A stretch of DNA of 17,024 nt from Isotricha intestinalis. Its lineage: Eukaryota > Ciliophora > Litostomatea > Vestibuliferida > Isotrichidae. This document shows positions 16,678-17,024 of the stretch, one piece after another. The notes beneath the pieces are model-generated. The model saw only the letters and a program-made list of their open reading frames with translations, was not told where the DNA came from and made no database searches. The DNA lies in contig JAJJLU010004185.1 of assembly GCA_023807065.1 (NCBI GenBank), positions 1 to 17,024 on the forward strand, given 5' to 3'. The position numbers were made by a program, and so were the translations under genes. Position 1 is the first letter of the stretch; each line of letters opens with the position of its first letter.

Positions 16678-17024
16678 TCATTCAATCATAAATACTGCAT
16701 TTTTATCATCATTTATAAATAAAATCCTTATTTCTCCAATTTTTTCATCTTTTATTATTTAATTCATATTTTAATTTCACTTAATTTTTCTACAAAATTT
16801 AAATTAGCATATTTTGTAACATTCAAATTATAAAAAATATTATTTTTATATGACATTTGTTCCATTTCTTTAATAAAAATTCTGAAGAAAATACAATTAA
16901 TTCAATTTCAAAATCAGAAAAAAAATAAACAATAATTGAAAAAGTATCTTTATATTTATCATTAATTTCTTTTATATTTTTATATAAAATTTACTATTGC
17001 ATTATTTTTTAATTCATTTATTTT
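16678..17024 (-). pseudogene. Frameshifted remnant of an unidentified protein-coding gene, cut by the window edge
   Basis: Read on the minus strand, four short protein-like blocks follow each other in shifting frames. They are KINELKNNAIVNFI from the right edge, a block with DKYKDTFSIIVYFFSDFEIE (reading 16984 to the TGA at 16825-16823), a block with EMEQMSYKNNIFYNLNVTKY (16865 to the TGA at 16766-16764), and DEKIGEIRILFINDDKNAVF ending in TGA at 16680-16678. The first two frame changes fall near short A or T runs, and the blocks abut or overlap. Amino-acid composition is like real genes here, and the T-rich plus strand matches the pattern of other minus-strand genes. No known family is recognised. 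Short introns do not explain it: one GT-AG candidate of 26 nt at the first junction gives the wrong frame. Sequencing indels are an alternative. Confidence 0.4.

Noticed and set aside
1..17024. Giant virus or bacterial origin
   Set aside because: Spliceosomal-type introns, SDA1, cullin with a neddylation site, HP1 and MyTH4-FERM proteins together point to a eukaryotic nucleus; no viral structural or replication gene is present.
1..17024. CRISPR array, tRNA, rRNA or telomeric repeats
   Set aside because: No regularly spaced direct repeats with unique spacers, no cloverleaf-like GC stems, no conserved rRNA segments, and no C/A- or G/T-rich tandem repeats were seen on either strand.

Overview
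This window looks like nuclear DNA of a unicellular eukaryote with a very AT-rich (about four fifths or more A+T by eye), compact genome. The proteins are clearly eukaryotic: cullin, HECT ligase, HP1-like chromatin protein, SDA1 ribosome-assembly factor, MyTH4-FERM, DENN and a protein kinase. Genes are separated by only about 60-290 bp. The only introns I can support are two of 26 and 27 nt, both in the HECT gene. About 4,770 codons read under the standard code with no internal stop. Seven of the eight complete genes, and the partial gene at the left edge, end in TAA; one ends in TGA and none in TAG. Arg is mostly AGA. Ultrashort introns, dense packing and multidomain signalling proteins suggest a ciliate-like protist that keeps standard stop codons (for example a litostome or rumen ciliate). 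That is inference; other AT-rich protists are not excluded.

Layout, left to right: the 3' end of an unidentified gene (+, 1-119); a motorless MyTH4-FERM protein (-, 178-1992); a cullin (+, 2283-4532); an HP1-like chromo/chromoshadow protein (-, 4683-5492); a three-exon HECT E3 ligase with an N-terminal C2HC zinc finger (-, 5608-7040); a putatively acylated, degenerate CAP/SCP-domain protein (-, 7164-8072); an EF-hand/PH/Ser-Thr kinase (+, 8204-10297); SDA1 (+, 10382-12694); and a DENN-domain protein (+, 12900-15653). The last 1.37 kb has no intact gene. It holds an AT-rich spacer with short repeated AT motifs, then a frameshifted coding remnant on the minus strand that runs off the right edge.

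The genes do not form an operon or a single pathway. They cover ubiquitin transfer (cullin, HECT), chromatin (HP1), ribosome biogenesis (SDA1), membrane traffic (DENN), cytoskeleton/membrane linkage (MyTH4-FERM) and signalling (kinase). Two divergent pairs (MyTH4-FERM/cullin and CAP/kinase) share short intergenic regions that must contain both promoters. The points most worth a second look are the ultrashort introns that rebuild the HECT gene and split its zinc finger, the EF-hand-PH-kinase architecture, the motor-free MyTH4-FERM protein, the inner-leaflet-type CAP protein lacking the usual histidines, and the decaying gene at the right edge.
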